Shown: piece by piece, positions 41,716 to 49,947 of the stretch | Layout: every line of letters begins with the position of its first letter | Numbering within the stretch: position 1 is the stretch's first letter | DNA from: Amycolatopsis marina | GTDB taxonomy: Bacteria > Actinomycetota > Actinomycetes > Mycobacteriales > Pseudonocardiaceae | NCBI RefSeq assembly: GCF_900111885.1 | Contig: NZ_FOKG01000013.1 | Coordinates: 124,001-188,000, forward strand | Length of the DNA stretch: 64,000 nucleotides | Direction: 5' to 3' | Made by a program: the position numbers and the translations under genes | Notes under the pieces: model-generated | The model's input: the letters and a program-made list of their open reading frames with translations, nothing else | Database searches by the model: none | What the model was told of the DNA's origin: nothing

Positions 41716-42371
41716 TCCGCGTGGTCCTGGTCGACGACCAGCAGCTGGTGCGGGAGGGGCTGCGAGCCCTGCTGGAGCGCGCCGACGACATCACTGTGGT
41801 CGAGGACGCCGACGACGGTGACGCCGCGTTCGAGGTCGTCACGAGACAGCGACCGGACGTCGTCCTGATGGACATCAGGATGCCCGGCACCGACGGAATC
41901 GCCGCCACCAGGCGGATCGTGGCTGATCCTGCCCTGCGGCACGTGCAGATCGTCGTGCTCACGACGTTCGACACCGACGAACACATCCTCGACGCCGTAC
42001 GCGCGGGAGCCGCGGGATTCCTGTTGAAGGACGCCTCCCCCGAGGACATGCGCGAGGCGGTCCGAGTCGTCGCGCGCGGAGAGGCCCTGCTGTCCCCCGC
42101 TGTCACGCGGCGGGTGATGCGGGCGGCCGCGGCCAGCCCGTCGCCGCCCTCGGCGGACCGCCTCGCCACCCTGACCGAGCGGGAGAAGGAGGTCCTGGCC
42201 AAGGTCGGGGCCGGCTGCTCGAACGGAGAGATCGCGGGCTGCCTGCACATGAGTCCCGCCACCGCTCGCACCCACGTCAGCCGCCTGCTCGCGAAACTGG
42301 CCGCCCGTGACCGTGCCCAGCTCGTCGTACTCGCCTACGAGACCGGACTGATCGTTCCCGGCGAACGGTGA
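41712..42371 (+). CDS. NarL/FixJ-family response regulator
   Basis: A 219-residue response regulator. Receiver: RVVLVDDQQLVREGLRALLE, phospho-Asp in VVLMDIRMPGTDGI, switch Lys in GFLLKDASPED. LuxR HTH: LTEREKEVLAKVGAGCSNGE to VSRLLAKLAARDRAQLV. GTG start overlaps the kinase stop (GTGA), a reliable sign of a cognate pair. Its target may be the palindromes at 39381-39420. Confidence 0.92.
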   Translation: MIRVVLVDDQQLVREGLRALLERADDITVVEDADDGDAAFEVVTRQRPDVVLMDIRMPGTDGIAATRRIVADPALRHVQIVVLTTFDTDEHILDAVRAGAAGFLLKDASPEDMREAVRVVARGEALLSPAVTRRVMRAAAASPSPPSADRLATLTEREKEVLAKVGAGCSNGEIAGCLHMSPATARTHVSRLLAKLAARDRAQLVVLAYETGLIVPGER

Positions 42372-42452
42372 GCTCGGAATTCCGCTTCCGCTGCCGGTTT
42401 GCGCGCTCGTGCGGCGGGTAGTTCGACAGGTACCCACCGACGAAGGATTCGT

Positions 42453-42839
42453 ATGATGGACGTACCGCAGAACAGCGACCTGGATGCTGCGGCCGCCGAT
42501 CTCGCCGCGCAGGCCGAACGGGCGACTCACGGCCTGTATCACCGAACCTGCGGCGAGGAGTGCGTCGACGGTCCGGCAGAGGTCTACCACGTACTCGGGT
42601 CACTGAAGTTACTGGTCAACAGCCTCTCCCGCAGCCTGCCCGAGATGAGCAGGTGGCTCGAGCAGAAGATGTGGTCGGGCGAACTGGGCGACGAGGACAG
42701 CGAGGTGAGCTTCGAACGGCTCGCGAGCTCGGTGTTCGACGCGACCACGGCACTCGCGCGGGCCCATCTGGTCAGCGCTCAACTGGGGCAGGAACTGGAA
42801 ATGGCCGAGACCGCCAGCAGGCAGCTCGCCAGCCCCTGA
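42453..42839 (+). CDS. Conserved hypothetical actinobacterial protein
   Basis: A 128-residue acidic, fully helical soluble protein (YHVLGSLKLLVNSLSRSLPE, FDATTALARAHLVSAQLGQE, LEMAETASRQLASP). It has the look of small actinobacterial proteins of unknown function next to secretion or morphogenesis genes, but I do not recognise the family. ATG 42453 follows GAAGGA. It stands alone between the response regulator and the convergent CMD protein, 16 bases apart. Confidence 0.72.
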   Translation: MMDVPQNSDLDAAAADLAAQAERATHGLYHRTCGEECVDGPAEVYHVLGSLKLLVNSLSRSLPEMSRWLEQKMWSGELGDEDSEVSFERLASSVFDATTALARAHLVSAQLGQELEMAETASRQLASP

Positions 42840-42855
42840 CCCTCCGTAATGCACA

Positions 42856-43446
42856 CTACGGCCGGGCCTGCCGGCCCGGCTGTTCCACACTCCAGGCGTG
42901 GGACCCGAGTTGCTCGTCGAGTGGCGCCGCGGTCAGCCGGTTCGCCAGCGTCGACATCGTGTACGCCCCGATACCCAGCACCACCTCGAGCGCGTTTTGC
43001 CTGCTGAAGCCCGCGGCCAGAAAAGCTCGTAGCGCTGCGTCCCCAACCGCGCCGGCGCTGGTGAGGACCGCGATGGTGAACTCACGGACCGCGGCCAGCC
43101 GGTCGTCTGCCGGGGCCCGTTGCTCACGCAACGCGACGGCGAGTTCCGAGTAGTCGTCTTCCTCGCCCATCGCGAGCAGTTTCGCCGTGTGCATGGCGAC
43201 ACAGACATGGCACCCGTTGCGGGTCGCGACCGTCATGATCACCACCTCGCGCGCCAGCGGATCGAGCGTGGTCGTCTCGAACAACCCGCTGAGTTTCAGA
43301 AATCCGTCCAGCAAGTGCGGCGAAGTGGCCAGCCGCGCTACCGGAGCGGGCAGATAGCCGAAGCGCTTGCGCGTAGCCTCCATCGCCCGCTGCGCGGCGA
43401 GCGGCGCGGATTCGACGGTGTGGGCGGCGAACGTGTTCTCGGACAT
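42856..43446 (-). CDS. Carboxymuconolactone decarboxylase/AhpD-family protein
   Basis: A 196-residue AhpD-like alkylhydroperoxidase. The redox motif is CHVCVAMHTAKLLAM (Cys-x2-Cys-x3-His) at about 80-95, with the family helix EVVIMTVATRNG before it; a second helical copy near the C-terminus lacks the Cys pair. Such proteins reduce peroxides with lipoyl partners or detoxify quinones. Divergent from marR by 26 bases; the palindrome at that start should control both. Confidence 0.9.
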   Translation of the reverse strand: MSENTFAAHTVESAPLAAQRAMEATRKRFGYLPAPVARLATSPHLLDGFLKLSGLFETTTLDPLAREVVIMTVATRNGCHVCVAMHTAKLLAMGEEDDYSELAVALREQRAPADDRLAAVREFTIAVLTSAGAVGDAALRAFLAAGFSRQNALEVVLGIGAYTMSTLANRLTAAPLDEQLGSHAWSVEQPGRQARP

Positions 43447-43466
43447 GTGCTCCCTCGACTAATCTA

Positions 43467-43481
43467 GACAACATGGTTGAC
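43467..43481. promoter_or_regulatory. Probable MarR operator over its own start codon
   Basis: GACAAC-ATG-GTTGAC: arms match in five of six pairs, CAAC-ATG-GTTG being perfect. The ATG in the centre is the marR start codon, so binding would block RNA polymerase on both sides. Confidence 0.45.
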
Positions 43482-43991
43482 CATCCACCCGAAACAGTAA
43501 ACCAGGTTGTCGAATTTGCCAACTCCGCCGAGCCCGGCCCCGGCTGGGAACTGCCTCTCCTGCTGTTCGCCGGATTCCGCTCGCTGATCGACCGGCTGCA
43601 CAGCGAACTGGCGGCGCAGGGGCACCCGGAGGTGCGCCCCGCCCACGGCTTCGCGATGCAGGCCATCGGCCGGGCCGGAATCACCGCGAGTGAACTGGGC
43701 AAACGACTCGGCGTTTCCAAGCAGGCCGCGGGCAAGACCGTCGATCGACTGGAACGTCTTGGCTACGCGCGACGCCTCGCCGATGACGCCGACAGCAGGC
43801 GCAGACTGGTTACACTCACCCCGAGGGGAATCGACGCGCTCACCCGCTCCGCCGCGATCTTCGAGCAACTGCGCGCCGAATGGGCCACGACCCTCGGCGA
43901 CCGACGGCTGGGTGAGCTGACCGCCGGACTGCGCACCATGGCTCCGGCCGACGGTTTCCGGATGGACGTGGCGGGCTGGTTCGGCAACTGA
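43473..43991 (+). CDS. MarR-family transcriptional regulator
   Basis: A 172-residue winged-helix regulator with HTH GITASELGKRLGVSKQAAGK and wing RLEDDADSRRRL-like segment (DADSRRRLVTLTPRGIDALT), both typical. An N-terminal extension (about 1-35) precedes the first dimer helix. It is divergent from the AhpD-like gene, a common arrangement in peroxide or quinone response. It ends 27 bases before the sigma factor gene, so the two may be co-transcribed. Confidence 0.9.
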   Translation: MVDHPPETVNQVVEFANSAEPGPGWELPLLLFAGFRSLIDRLHSELAAQGHPEVRPAHGFAMQAIGRAGITASELGKRLGVSKQAAGKTVDRLERLGYARRLADDADSRRRLVTLTPRGIDALTRSAAIFEQLRAEWATTLGDRRLGELTAGLRTMAPADGFRMDVAGWFGN

Positions 43992-44018
43992 CAGTCCGGG
44001 ATCGAGGGAACGAGGATC

Positions 44019-44999
44019 GTGACCAGTACCGTCGACGACGATTTCCTGACCAAGGCCGACCCGCTGCGCCGGGAGCTGTTCGCCCACTGCTATCGGATGG
44101 TCGGTTCGGTGCACGACGCCGAGGACCTCGTCCAGGAGACCTACCTGCGTGCCTGGCGTGCCTACGACAGGTTCGAGGGCCGCTCCTCGTTGCGCACCTG
44201 GCTCTACCGGATCGCCACGACCACCTGCCTCACGGCACTGGAGAACCGGCAGAGGCGGCCGATGCCCACCGGGCTCGGGGCGAGCGCCCATCCTGATGAC
44301 GACGTCACCGAGCATCCCGAGGTGCCCTGGCTGGAGCCGGTTCCCGACACCATGATCGGCGCGACGCGCTCCGACCCCGCGACCATCGTCGCCACGCGCG
44401 CGAGCACCCGGCTCGCGCTGATCGCCGCACTGCAGCACCTGCCATCCCGGCAGCGGGCCGTGCTGCTGCTGCGGGACGTCCTGGCGTGGCGGGCGGCCGA
44501 GGTCGCCGACCTGCTCGGTACGTCTACCGCCGCGGTCAACAGCATCCTGCAGCGCGCACGGACTCAGCTCGGCCAGGCCGCTCCGGACGAGGACCAGATC
44601 ACCGAGCCCACGACGCAGCACCAGCGCGAACTCCTCGATCGCTACGTTCAGGCCTTCGAGAAGAAGGACATACCCGCCATCGTCGAACTGTTCAGCACCG
44701 ACATCGTCTGGGAAATGCCACCCCTCGCCGAGTGGTATCGCGGCCCCGAGCACGTGGGCAGGCATCTCGCCCTCCGCTGCCCCGGCGGAGCGGAGGACAT
44801 TCGCATGGTGGAGACCAGCGCGAACGGCCAGCCCGCCTTCGCGCAGTACCTCCGCGACCCTGCCTTGCCGGGCGGTGACTTCCTCGCGTTCAACCTGCAG
44901 GTGCTTTCCTTCTCCGGGAACCGGATCACGCACGTCGCCAACTTCCTCGATCCGGCCCTGTTCGAGAACTTCGACCTGCCGATGCGGCTGCCCGGCTGA
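44019..44999 (+). CDS. sigG: ECF sigma factor, SigG-like with SnoaL-type C-terminal domain
   Basis: A 326-residue ECF sigma factor. Sigma2 is at about 15-85 (RRELFAHCYRMVGSVHDAED, LVQETYLRAWRAYD), sigma4 at about 135-190 (LPSRQRAVLLLRDVLAWRAA, then TSTAAVNSILQRARTQL). From about 200 a SnoaL-like domain follows (LLDRYVQAFEKKDIPAIVEL, WEMPPLAEWYRG). Layout and motifs match mycobacterial SigG as I recall it, so I use the name. In this class the SnoaL domain replaces an anti-sigma factor. GTG 44019 follows GAGGAT. Confidence 0.88.
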   Translation: MTSTVDDDFLTKADPLRRELFAHCYRMVGSVHDAEDLVQETYLRAWRAYDRFEGRSSLRTWLYRIATTTCLTALENRQRRPMPTGLGASAHPDDDVTEHPEVPWLEPVPDTMIGATRSDPATIVATRASTRLALIAALQHLPSRQRAVLLLRDVLAWRAAEVADLLGTSTAAVNSILQRARTQLGQAAPDEDQITEPTTQHQRELLDRYVQAFEKKDIPAIVELFSTDIVWEMPPLAEWYRGPEHVGRHLALRCPGGAEDIRMVETSANGQPAFAQYLRDPALPGGDFLAFNLQVLSFSGNRITHVANFLDPALFENFDLPMRLPG

Positions 45000-45011
45000 C
45001 CTCGGCGGGTG

Positions 45012-45027
45012 CGAAGGGGTCCCTTCG
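45012..45027 (+). terminator. Hairpin after sigG
   Basis: CGAAGGG-GT-CCCTTCG, 13 bases after the sigG stop; perfect seven-base arms (six if a four-base loop is assumed). Separates sigG from the chitinase promoter. Confidence 0.5.
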
Positions 45028-45034
45028 TCGGTTG

Positions 45035-45050
45035 TGTGGTTTAGACCATT
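45035..45050. promoter_or_regulatory. DasR-like operator (dre) of the chitinase gene
   Basis: TGTGGTTTAGACCATT. The core TGGTTTAGACCA matches the DasR consensus TGGTCTAGACCA at 11 of 12 positions, and lies 58 bases before the chitinase ATG, as in streptomycete chitinase genes. DasR is a GntR-family repressor released by aminosugar phosphates. Confidence 0.75.
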
Positions 45051-45107
45051 CGCGTTAAGTGGTCGCCGATCGTGTTCGGATCTCGCCGCACGAAAGGTGT
45101 TCCCACC

Positions 45108-46007
45108 ATGAAGCTCACGTCAGCTCGGATCAAAGCCGGCCTCGCCGCCATGGCTGTCGCAGCCGCGATGGCCGTCGTCCTGCCCACGTCACCAGCGGCT
45201 GCCGCGGACTGCGCGCAGGCCTGGAACTCCTCGACGGCCTACTGGGGCGGCACGACCGTCTCCTACGGCGGGCACAACTGGTCCGCGAAATGGTGGACCC
45301 AGAACGAGATCCCGAGCACCGGCGGTTCCGGAGTGTGGGCAGATCAGGGATCCTGCGGCGGCGGCACTCCGACAGACCCGAATCCCGCCGGTTTCGTGGT
45401 GAGCGAGGCGATGTTCCAGCAGATGTTTCCGAACCGGAACTCCTTCTACACCTACAGCGGCCTGACCGCCGCGCTGAGTTCCTACCCCGCCTTCGCCAAC
45501 ACCGGCAGCGACACCGTGAAGAGGCGGGAGGCGGCCGCGTTCCTGGCCAACGTCAACCACGAGACCGGCGGCCTCGTCCACATCGTGGAGCAGAACACCG
45601 ACAACTACCCGCACTACTGCGACACGAGCCGGTCCTACGGCTGCCCCGCGGGGCAGGCCGCCTACTACGGCCGAGGGCCGATCCAGCTGAGCTGGAACTA
45701 CAACTACAAGGCCGCAGGCGACGCACTGGGCATCGACCTCCTGCACAACCCCTACCTGGTGCAGAACGACGCGGCCGTGGCCTGGCGCACCGCGCTCTGG
45801 TACTGGAACACCCAGAGCGGCCCCGGCACGATGACCGGACACCACGCGATGGTCAACGGCCACGGATTCGGCCAGACGATCCGCAGTATCAACGGTGCGA
45901 TGGAGTGCGACGGCCGCAATCCCGGACAGGTGCAGAGCCGGGTCGACGCCTACCAGCGGTTCACCCGGATCGTCGGCACCACTCCCGGTGACAACCTGTA
46001 CTGCTGA
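45108..46007 (+). CDS. Secreted GH19 chitinase with chitin-binding module
   Basis: A 299-residue exported chitinase. A signal peptide (LAAMAVAAAMAVVLPTSPAA) is followed by a CBM5/12-type module (about 36-85: AWNSSTAYWGGTTVSYGGHN, AKWWTQNEIP) and a GH19 domain with catalytic Glu in NVNHETGGLVHIVEQ and the motif YYGRGPIQLSWNYNY. GH19 cleaves beta-1,4 GlcNAc bonds with inversion. Expression is probably controlled by DasR through the site at 45035. ATG 45108 follows GAAAGGTG. Confidence 0.94.
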   Translation: MKLTSARIKAGLAAMAVAAAMAVVLPTSPAAAADCAQAWNSSTAYWGGTTVSYGGHNWSAKWWTQNEIPSTGGSGVWADQGSCGGGTPTDPNPAGFVVSEAMFQQMFPNRNSFYTYSGLTAALSSYPAFANTGSDTVKRREAAAFLANVNHETGGLVHIVEQNTDNYPHYCDTSRSYGCPAGQAAYYGRGPIQLSWNYNYKAAGDALGIDLLHNPYLVQNDAAVAWRTALWYWNTQSGPGTMTGHHAMVNGHGFGQTIRSINGAMECDGRNPGQVQSRVDAYQRFTRIVGTTPGDNLYC

Positions 46008-46024
46008 CCGCCCGTCCGGCTGCC

Positions 46025-46059
46025 GGGGAAGGACATGCGAACAGGGCATGTCCTTCCCC
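46025..46059 (+). terminator. Strong hairpin after the chitinase gene
   Basis: GGGGAAGGACATGC pairs perfectly with GCATGTCCTTCCCC (14 bp) around the loop GAACAGG, 18 bases after the chitinase stop. Without a T run, but very stable. Confidence 0.75.
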
Positions 46060-46097
46060 GCTACTGTTGGGCAAAGTCCTCAGGGAGCCGGTGGAAC

Positions 46098-47072
46098 GTG
46101 GAGCTCGATCTCGCCCAGGTCCGGGCCTTTGTGGTCACCGCGGAGCGGCGCCACTTCAGCCGGGCGGCCGAAACACTGTTCCTCAGCCAACAGGCGTTGT
46201 CGAAGCGCATCCGCAGGCTCGAGGAGACGCTGGCGAAACCGCTCTTCCTGCGTACGAACAGATCGGTGGAGCTGACCGAGGACGGCGAACGGTTCCTGCC
46301 GCACGCCCGCGAACTGATCCGAGCGGCCGACGCAGCGCTCGCCGCGATGTCGGCGGCGGAGCGGCCATTGCGGATCGACCTGATCGACAACCGCCTCGCC
46401 CCGATGCGCATGCTGCGCGGACTCGCCGAACGCGATCCGGAGCTGCGCGTCGAACGCGGCGCCCGGCATGGTCTCGCCAACGCACTGGACCCACTGGCGC
46501 TCGGCGAGATCGACGTGGCGTTCGGCCGGGTGCACGATCTCGGCCGGGACCTGCCTGCCGAGCTCGACCATCGTCTCGTCCGGCTCGAACCGCTGGTCGC
46601 CCTGCTGGCCCCGGAGCACCCGCTCGCGGGCGGCGAGACCATCAGGATGACCGATCTGCGCGCCGAAGGGATCTGGCTGCCGTCGCTGGCCGGGCCGGTG
46701 GAGTGGCTGTCCTACCTGCGGCGCATGTGCGCGGCGTTCGACGTCCCGATCGACTCGTCCGGCGTCAGCTTCGACCTGCGGCACACACTGGAACAGACCA
46801 GGTACGGCAGGAAACGGGTCACGCTGGCCGGGGCCGATATGGAACTCGCCCCCGACCTCAACCTGCGGGTGCTGCCGTTCGATCCCGCGCCGCTGTTCCC
46901 GTGGTCGGTGGTGTGGCGTAGGAACGGACAGCACCCTGCCCTCCGGCGGTTGCTGACCCTGCTGGGCCGAACGAGCCGGTCGACGGGCTGGTGCGACCAC
47001 GATCCCGAGCGTTCCTGGCTGCCCGAGACCGATCAGGTCACGCTCGGAGATGCTTCGCGAACCAGGCGGTGA
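46098..47072 (+). CDS. LysR-family transcriptional regulator
   Basis: A 324-residue LysR regulator. The N-terminal HTH (LAQVRAFVVTAERRHFSRAA, LFLSQQALSKRIRRLEETLA) is followed by a substrate-binding domain of two lobes (IDLIDNRLAPMRMLRGLAER; ELDHRLVRLEPLVALLAPEH). The target is probably the convergent alpha/beta hydrolase or an unseen divergent gene. GTG 46098 is upstream of VELDLAQ; weak ribosome site. It overlaps the hydrolase 3' end by 35 bases. Confidence 0.9.
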   Translation: MELDLAQVRAFVVTAERRHFSRAAETLFLSQQALSKRIRRLEETLAKPLFLRTNRSVELTEDGERFLPHARELIRAADAALAAMSAAERPLRIDLIDNRLAPMRMLRGLAERDPELRVERGARHGLANALDPLALGEIDVAFGRVHDLGRDLPAELDHRLVRLEPLVALLAPEHPLAGGETIRMTDLRAEGIWLPSLAGPVEWLSYLRRMCAAFDVPIDSSGVSFDLRHTLEQTRYGRKRVTLAGADMELAPDLNLRVLPFDPAPLFPWSVVWRRNGQHPALRRLLTLLGRTSRSTGWCDHDPERSWLPETDQVTLGDASRTRR

Positions 47073-47844
47073 ACTCGGCGTCGACCGTGGCCGCGTGCGG
47101 GGTCTGCGGCGCTGCATCGAGACCCGGCTCCTCGGCGAGGGCGTGCTCCATGGCGGGCACGACGACCAGCCGGGAACGCTCGCCGAGTACGTCGTGCAGC
47201 GCGGCGGCGGGCTCGCGGAAGGCGATGTCGTCCTGCTCGCCGACGACCAGCAGCACGTGGGCGTCGAGCTCACCCGCCCGGCGCACGAAGTCATACCGGT
47301 CGGCGACCGCCCTGGAGCGCTCGGTCCATCCGTAGGTGAGGCCGAACCGCCGCTCGTTGGCCGCGACGGCCGGAGCGAGCTGCGTGACCGGGCTGACCAG
47401 TGCCGCCGCGTCGATGGCCACCTCGGCGCGGGCCAGCACCTCCAGGGCGATCGTGGCGCCCGCCGAGCCGCCCGCGACTCCGACGGGGCCATCGGGAAGG
47501 GACAACTGGCACCGAAGCTCCGCCAGCACCGAGGGAAACTCGTTCGCGGCCTGCTCGGTCACCGGCTCCGCGACGTTGAGCACGTAGTCCTCACTCGCGC
47601 GGCGGAAGAACTCGTCGAAGCCACCTTCCGGCAGCCGCGCTCCCGCCATCGGCAGCCCCAGATACACCCGCCAGGCAGGCAAACCGGCCATCGGCAGCGC
47701 CGACGCCATCGCGACCGCTGATCGCGGCGCGTCCATCAGATGCCAGGTGAACACCACTGGCGTTGCCGCCGACACGTCGGCAGGCGGCAACGCCACGAAC
47801 GGAACTCCGGCGGCGACACCCTGGATCTGCGGCGAGGTCTGCAT
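47038..47844 (-). CDS. Alpha/beta hydrolase
   Basis: A 268-residue alpha/beta hydrolase. The nucleophile elbow is GVAGGSAGATIA (Gly-Gly-Ser-Ala-Gly), the acid is probably the Asp pair in LLVVGEQDDIAF and the His is in VPAMEHALAEEPG. An oxyanion/HG segment VVFTWHLMDAPRSA lies near 35. It has no signal peptide. ATG 47844 has GGAGGAGA eight bases before it. Convergent with LysR. Substrate unknown. Confidence 0.88.
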   Translation of the reverse strand: MQTSPQIQGVAAGVPFVALPPADVSAATPVVFTWHLMDAPRSAVAMASALPMAGLPAWRVYLGLPMAGARLPEGGFDEFFRRASEDYVLNVAEPVTEQAANEFPSVLAELRCQLSLPDGPVGVAGGSAGATIALEVLARAEVAIDAAALVSPVTQLAPAVAANERRFGLTYGWTERSRAVADRYDFVRRAGELDAHVLLVVGEQDDIAFREPAAALHDVLGERSRLVVVPAMEHALAEEPGLDAAPQTPHAATVDAEFTAWFAKHLRA

Positions 47845-47970
47845 CGTGATCTCCTCCATCCTTCGCCGGTCCGAGTGGTCCGGCTGCTGAGGACAAGCAA
47901 ACCCCCGGGAAGTATCCGCCGGCCAACAGCTGTTCCAGGCCCGATGACAACCGGTGGTTGTGATCGACTC

Positions 47971-48360
47971 TCACGCGCCGGAAGGTTGCACCCACTCCAC
48001 GAGTTCGATGATGACCCCGTTGGGATCGGTGACCTGGAGCAGCCGCTCACCCCACGGTTCCTCACGCAGCGGCATGGTGATGGTGACACCCTCCGCGCGC
48101 AGGCGCTTCTCCTCCTGCCCGAGGTCGGCGACCACGAACACGACGATCACCCCGGCCGCGTGCTGGTCGCGAAAGTCCACGGGCAGCATTTCCAGCCCAC
48201 GACGAAGCAGGACGACGTTCATCGCGGCGTCGTCCCTTGCGAGTGCGGCGAAGCCGTCGGCGGACATGTCCTCGCGGAACCCGAAGTGGTCTGTCAGAAA
48301 GGTGCTCGACGCGGCGACGTCGTCAACGGTCAGGGACACAGCGGATGCGGTTACCTGCAA
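47971..48360 (-). CDS. VOC-superfamily (glyoxalase-like) protein
   Basis: A 129-residue protein of the vicinal oxygen chelate superfamily: N-terminal strand-helix unit (VTASAVSLTVDDVAASSTFL, DHFGFREDMSADGFAALARD) and C-terminal unit ending TDPNGVIIELVEWV, where the Glu is the usual metal ligand. TTG 48360 has GGGAGA five bases before it and starts LQVTASAV. It is divergent from a TetR gene with a perfect 28-base palindrome between, so probably induced by that regulator's ligand. Role may be dioxygenase, glyoxalase or antibiotic-binding. Confidence 0.87.
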   Translation of the reverse strand: MQVTASAVSLTVDDVAASSTFLTDHFGFREDMSADGFAALARDDAAMNVVLLRRGLEMLPVDFRDQHAAGVIVVFVVADLGQEEKRLRAEGVTITMPLREEPWGERLLQVTDPNGVIIELVEWVQPSGA

Positions 48361-48403
48361 GGAAATCTCCCAGGATTCACGAGGAGGAAGAGTCGGACAG
48401 AAA

Positions 48404-48431
48404 ACATTGTACATCGTACGTTGTACAATGT
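48404..48431. promoter_or_regulatory. 28-base perfect operator of the TetR regulator
   Basis: ACATTGTACA-TCGTACGT-TGTACAATGT: ten-base arms perfect around eight bases; the inner part has CGTACG. It ends 13 bases before the TetR ATG and lies 43 bases before the VOC start. TGTACA is repeated twice, in each arm. Confidence 0.8.
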
Positions 48432-48444
48432 ATAGGATAAGGTG

Positions 48445-49230
48445 ATGGACAATCTGCGCATGCCTCCAGATCGCAGTAGCGCAGGGGACCCGGCTCGCAC
48501 ACTCGAACTCCTGTGGCGACAGCCCGGCCAGGGCGGATCGGCCCGCGGGCCGAAGCAGGGCAGGACCGTGGACGAGGTCGTTCGGTCGGCCATCGAACTC
48601 GCCGACGCCGCCGGACTGGACGCGGTGACGATTCGCAGAGTGGCGCAGGCCCTGGGCGTGTCGCCCATGTCCGTCTACACGTATGTGCCGGGCAAGGCGG
48701 AACTGATCGACCTCATGCTCGACGCCGTCTACGCGGAGATGCCGAGGCGCGCCCACGGCGACGCTCACTGGCGGGACCGGGTGACGGCCATCGCCAGGGC
48801 CAACAGGGCACTGTTCGACCTGCATCCCTGGGTGGCCGCGGTGTCGACCACCCGCCCACCGCTCGGCCCCGGACTGATGGCCAAGTACGAGCACGAACTG
48901 CTGGCCTTCGAGGGCGTCGGACTGGACGACGTGGAGATGGACTCCGCGCTCACCTTCGTACTCGGCTTCGTCCAGTCATCCGCCAAGGCGGCCCTGGACG
49001 CCCACGCATCCACACAGGACAGTGCGATGAACGACGAGGAGTGGTGGGCGGCCAACCAGCCGCTACTGGCGCGTGTCTTCGACGAAACCGCCTTCCCCAC
49101 GGCCACCCGAGTCGGTTCCGCCGCGGGAGCCGCGCACGGCGGGGCACACAACCCCTGCCACGCCTACGAGTTCGGCCTGCGCAGAGTCCTCGACGGAATC
49201 GCCGTGCTCATCGAGGAGCGCGATCGGTAG
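48445..49230 (+). CDS. TetR/AcrR-family regulator
   Basis: A 261-residue TetR regulator with an N-terminal extension before the HTH (about 45-95: VDEVVRSAIELADAAGLDAV, RRVAQALGVSPMSVYTYVPG) and a TetR_C-type ligand domain (TFVLGFVQSSAKAALDAHAS). Its length and MSVYTYVPGKAEL motif put it with the tetracycline-repressor-like group. The preceding 28-base palindrome is its probable operator, controlling itself and the divergent VOC gene. Confidence 0.92.
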   Translation: MDNLRMPPDRSSAGDPARTLELLWRQPGQGGSARGPKQGRTVDEVVRSAIELADAAGLDAVTIRRVAQALGVSPMSVYTYVPGKAELIDLMLDAVYAEMPRRAHGDAHWRDRVTAIARANRALFDLHPWVAAVSTTRPPLGPGLMAKYEHELLAFEGVGLDDVEMDSALTFVLGFVQSSAKAALDAHASTQDSAMNDEEWWAANQPLLARVFDETAFPTATRVGSAAGAAHGGAHNPCHAYEFGLRRVLDGIAVLIEERDR

Positions 49231-49239
49231 TGCGGTATT

Positions 49240-49947
49240 TCAAGACGTGCTTGGAATTTCACCGGTTGTGACGATGGTGTGTGCGATGTCGCGCAGTTTG
49301 ATGTTGAGGTCCTGCGAGACCTTGGTGAGCAGGGTGAACGCGTCTTGTTCGGTATACATGTGGCGTTCCATCAGGATGCCCAGGGCTTCACCGATGTCCT
49401 GACGGGTGGCGATCGCCTCGCGTAGTTGCGCCTCGTGCCGAGCAGTGGACAAAGCGACCCCGGAGTGGGAGGCCAGCAGCCAGCCGACGTGCTCCGAGTG
49501 TTCGGTGAAGGCTCCGGGCCGGGAGGAGTAGAGGTCCAGTGCGCCGAGTTCGTTGTCCCCCTCGACGAACAGCAGGAATCCCATCATGCTGCCCACCCCG
49601 AGTTCGCGGGCCTTCGGCGCGTACCGCGGCCACCGGCGCACGCTCGTGCTCATATCGCCGATGCGGAACGATTCCCGCTTGTAGTAGGCGGCGTCGAAAC
49701 ACGGGCCTTCGCGTAGTTCGCCCTGAATCCGATCGGAGGCTTGGACCACGTTGTCGGTGCGGGCCATCGTCAGCACACGGCCGCCGCGCAGCACCAGGAT
49801 GCCCGCGGCCTCGCAGCCGTCCACCACCTCGACCGCGAACTCCGCGATCCGGTCCAGGGTTTCCTGCACCGTGGTGCGGCGTTGGAGGTCCCGGGCCATG
49901 TGCGCCAGTGATGTGGCGAGTTCTTTCCAGTCCTGCCGCTCCGCCAT
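49240..49947 (-). CDS. GAF and ANTAR domain protein
   Basis: A 235-residue cytoplasmic regulator. The GAF domain (about 20-165) binds an unknown ligand or redox signal (VVDGCEAAGILVLRGGRVLT, GDNELGALDLYSSRPGAFTE). The C-terminal ANTAR domain (about 175-225) has ATRQDIGEALGILMERHMYT, which binds two-hairpin RNA to stop transcription termination. Such pairs are common in actinobacteria. ATG 49947 has GAGGAGGG upstream. It stands alone; no ANTAR RNA target recognised nearby. Confidence 0.9.
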   Translation of the reverse strand: MAERQDWKELATSLAHMARDLQRRTTVQETLDRIAEFAVEVVDGCEAAGILVLRGGRVLTMARTDNVVQASDRIQGELREGPCFDAAYYKRESFRIGDMSTSVRRWPRYAPKARELGVGSMMGFLLFVEGDNELGALDLYSSRPGAFTEHSEHVGWLLASHSGVALSTARHEAQLREAIATRQDIGEALGILMERHMYTEQDAFTLLTKVSQDLNIKLRDIAHTIVTTGEIPSTS

